In this document: one piece after another, positions 5,234 through 5,488 of the stretch
Position numbering within the stretch: the first letter of the stretch is position 1
Layout: each line of letters starts with the position of its first letter
Source of the DNA: an uncultured Collinsella sp.
GTDB taxonomy: Bacteria > Actinomycetota > Coriobacteriia > Coriobacteriales > Coriobacteriaceae
Assembly: GCA_900754745.1 (NCBI GenBank)
Contig: CAAEEB010000006.1
Coordinates: 1 to 5,488, forward strand
Direction: 5' to 3'
DNA: 5,488 nt
Notes under the pieces: model-generated
Told to the model about the DNA's origin: nothing
The model's database searches: none
Seen by the model: the letters and a program-made list of their open reading frames with translations, nothing else
Position numbers and translations under genes: made by a program

Positions 5234-5358
5234 GTCCGCGTATCCGCTTCGCGGATCCGCACCGGCTTCGGCCGCCTGCCGGCGTCCTCGCCAGCTCGCT
5301 AAAAACGCTCCGCGTTTTCTTGACGCTCGCTCCTTCGCAGGTTCAAGTCCCCGCGATG
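5234..5358. repeat. tRNA-linked hairpin repeat, copy 2
   Basis: This 125-bp insert between the two 64-bp direct repeats is the complete counterpart of the left-edge repeat. In order it has the hairpins ATCCGC-TTC-GCGGAT (5242-5256) and CGGC-TTCG-GCCG (5263-5274), then the 12-mer CGCCTGCCGGCG (5273-5284). The shared 29-bp core (5298-5326) with hairpin AAAACGC-TCC-GCGTTTT follows, then AGGTTCAAGTCC (5339-5350), an exact inverted copy of the tRNA-Leu T-arm core (5419-5430). CCGCACC (5257-5263) can also pair with GGTGCGG (5217-5223) in the tRNA fragment, giving a 7-bp stem across the junction. No protein is encoded. Confidence 0.7.
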
Positions 5359-5422
5359 GGCCCATAACAAAAAAGCTCCCATTGCTGGGAGCTCTTTCAT
5401 TTAATGGTGCGGGCGAAAGGAC
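5359..5422 (-). repeat. Direct repeat B: tRNA-Leu 3' end plus terminator
   Basis: The second member of the 64-bp direct repeat pair (partner 5170-5233, one mismatch). This copy is joined to the full tRNA-Leu gene, so it is probably the functional end and terminator. Confidence 0.85.
5369..5393 (-). terminator. Intrinsic terminator of tRNA-Leu
   Basis: An 8-bp stem, AGCTCCCA/TGGGAGCT, with GCAA loop and TTTTTT tail on the minus strand, starting 12 nt after the tRNA CCA end. Confidence 0.88.
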
Positions 5423-5488
5423 TTGAACCTTCATGGGGTTGCCCCCATACGGACCTGAACCGTACGCGTCTGCCAATTCCGCCACGCC
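5405..5488 (-). tRNA. tRNA-Leu (anticodon CAG), cut by the window edge
   Basis: The minus strand shows a class II tRNA lacking only about its first three bases, which lie beyond the window. The visible 5' GGCG pairs with the 3' acceptor strand CGCCCGC, followed by discriminator A and an encoded CCA (5407-5405). The anticodon stem TACGG/CCGTA encloses TTCAGGT, giving anticodon CAG, which reads CUG leucine codons. The long variable arm TGGGG-GCAA-CCCCA and discriminator A are leucine hallmarks. The T-arm core is GGTTCAAGTCC. The promoter is outside the window. Confidence 0.95.

Noticed and set aside
5153..5485. A 110-codon minus-strand frame beginning MAELADAYGSGPYGG
   Set aside because: It is a translation of the tRNA-Leu gene, its duplicated end and the hairpin repeat. 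The repeated peptide LSPAPLNERAPSNGSFFV simply mirrors the 64-bp direct repeat. This is a familiar false protein over tRNA genes.
1..5488. CRISPR array, prophage or defence genes
   Set aside because: The repeats are too few, unevenly spaced and structured for a CRISPR array, and no cas, phage or defence-type protein is encoded; the genes are housekeeping.

Overview
The window looks like chromosomal DNA of a GC-rich actinomycete-type gut bacterium. A Coriobacteriia member, Collinsella-like, is my best guess. It rests on GC-rich codon use, the style of the housekeeping proteins and a Gram-positive/actinobacterial-type LexA box; I could not run a search to confirm it.

All genes but one are on the minus strand, so the window is best read from right to left. 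At the right edge is a nearly complete tRNA-Leu(CAG) with its terminator. Its 3' end and terminator are repeated 189 bp further on, and the space between holds a GC-rich chain of short hairpins. Next comes a 219-bp element with 30-bp terminal inverted repeats and no gene (4905-5123). It is followed by a tightly linked gene pair: a membrane-anchored SPFH/band-7 protein and rlmH (23S rRNA pseudouridine-1915 methyltransferase, start only 6 nt after the SPFH stop). proC (pyrroline-5-carboxylate reductase) follows after 73 nt.

proC converges on a 57-residue single-span membrane protein encoded on the plus strand (2239-2412). The gap between the two stop codons is filled almost exactly by a 146-bp imperfect palindrome whose core is a strong terminator. 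The small gene is divergent from serS (seryl-tRNA synthetase). Their shared upstream region carries two perfect 12-bp palindromes, one covering the predicted -10 hexamers of both directions.

serS ends at a clear terminator. Beyond it is an unrecognised acidic 125-residue protein whose upstream region holds a near-consensus LexA (SOS) box, then a tRNA-Arg(ACG) with its own promoter and terminator. The left edge (1-98) is a second copy of the hairpin repeat seen beside tRNA-Leu.

The coding content is ordinary: translation (serS, rlmH, two tRNAs), proline synthesis and membrane organisation. The unusual content is intergenic. There are three different repeat architectures in 5.5 kb. One is a tRNA-linked family in which each copy ends in an inverted match to the T-arm of the tRNA beside it.
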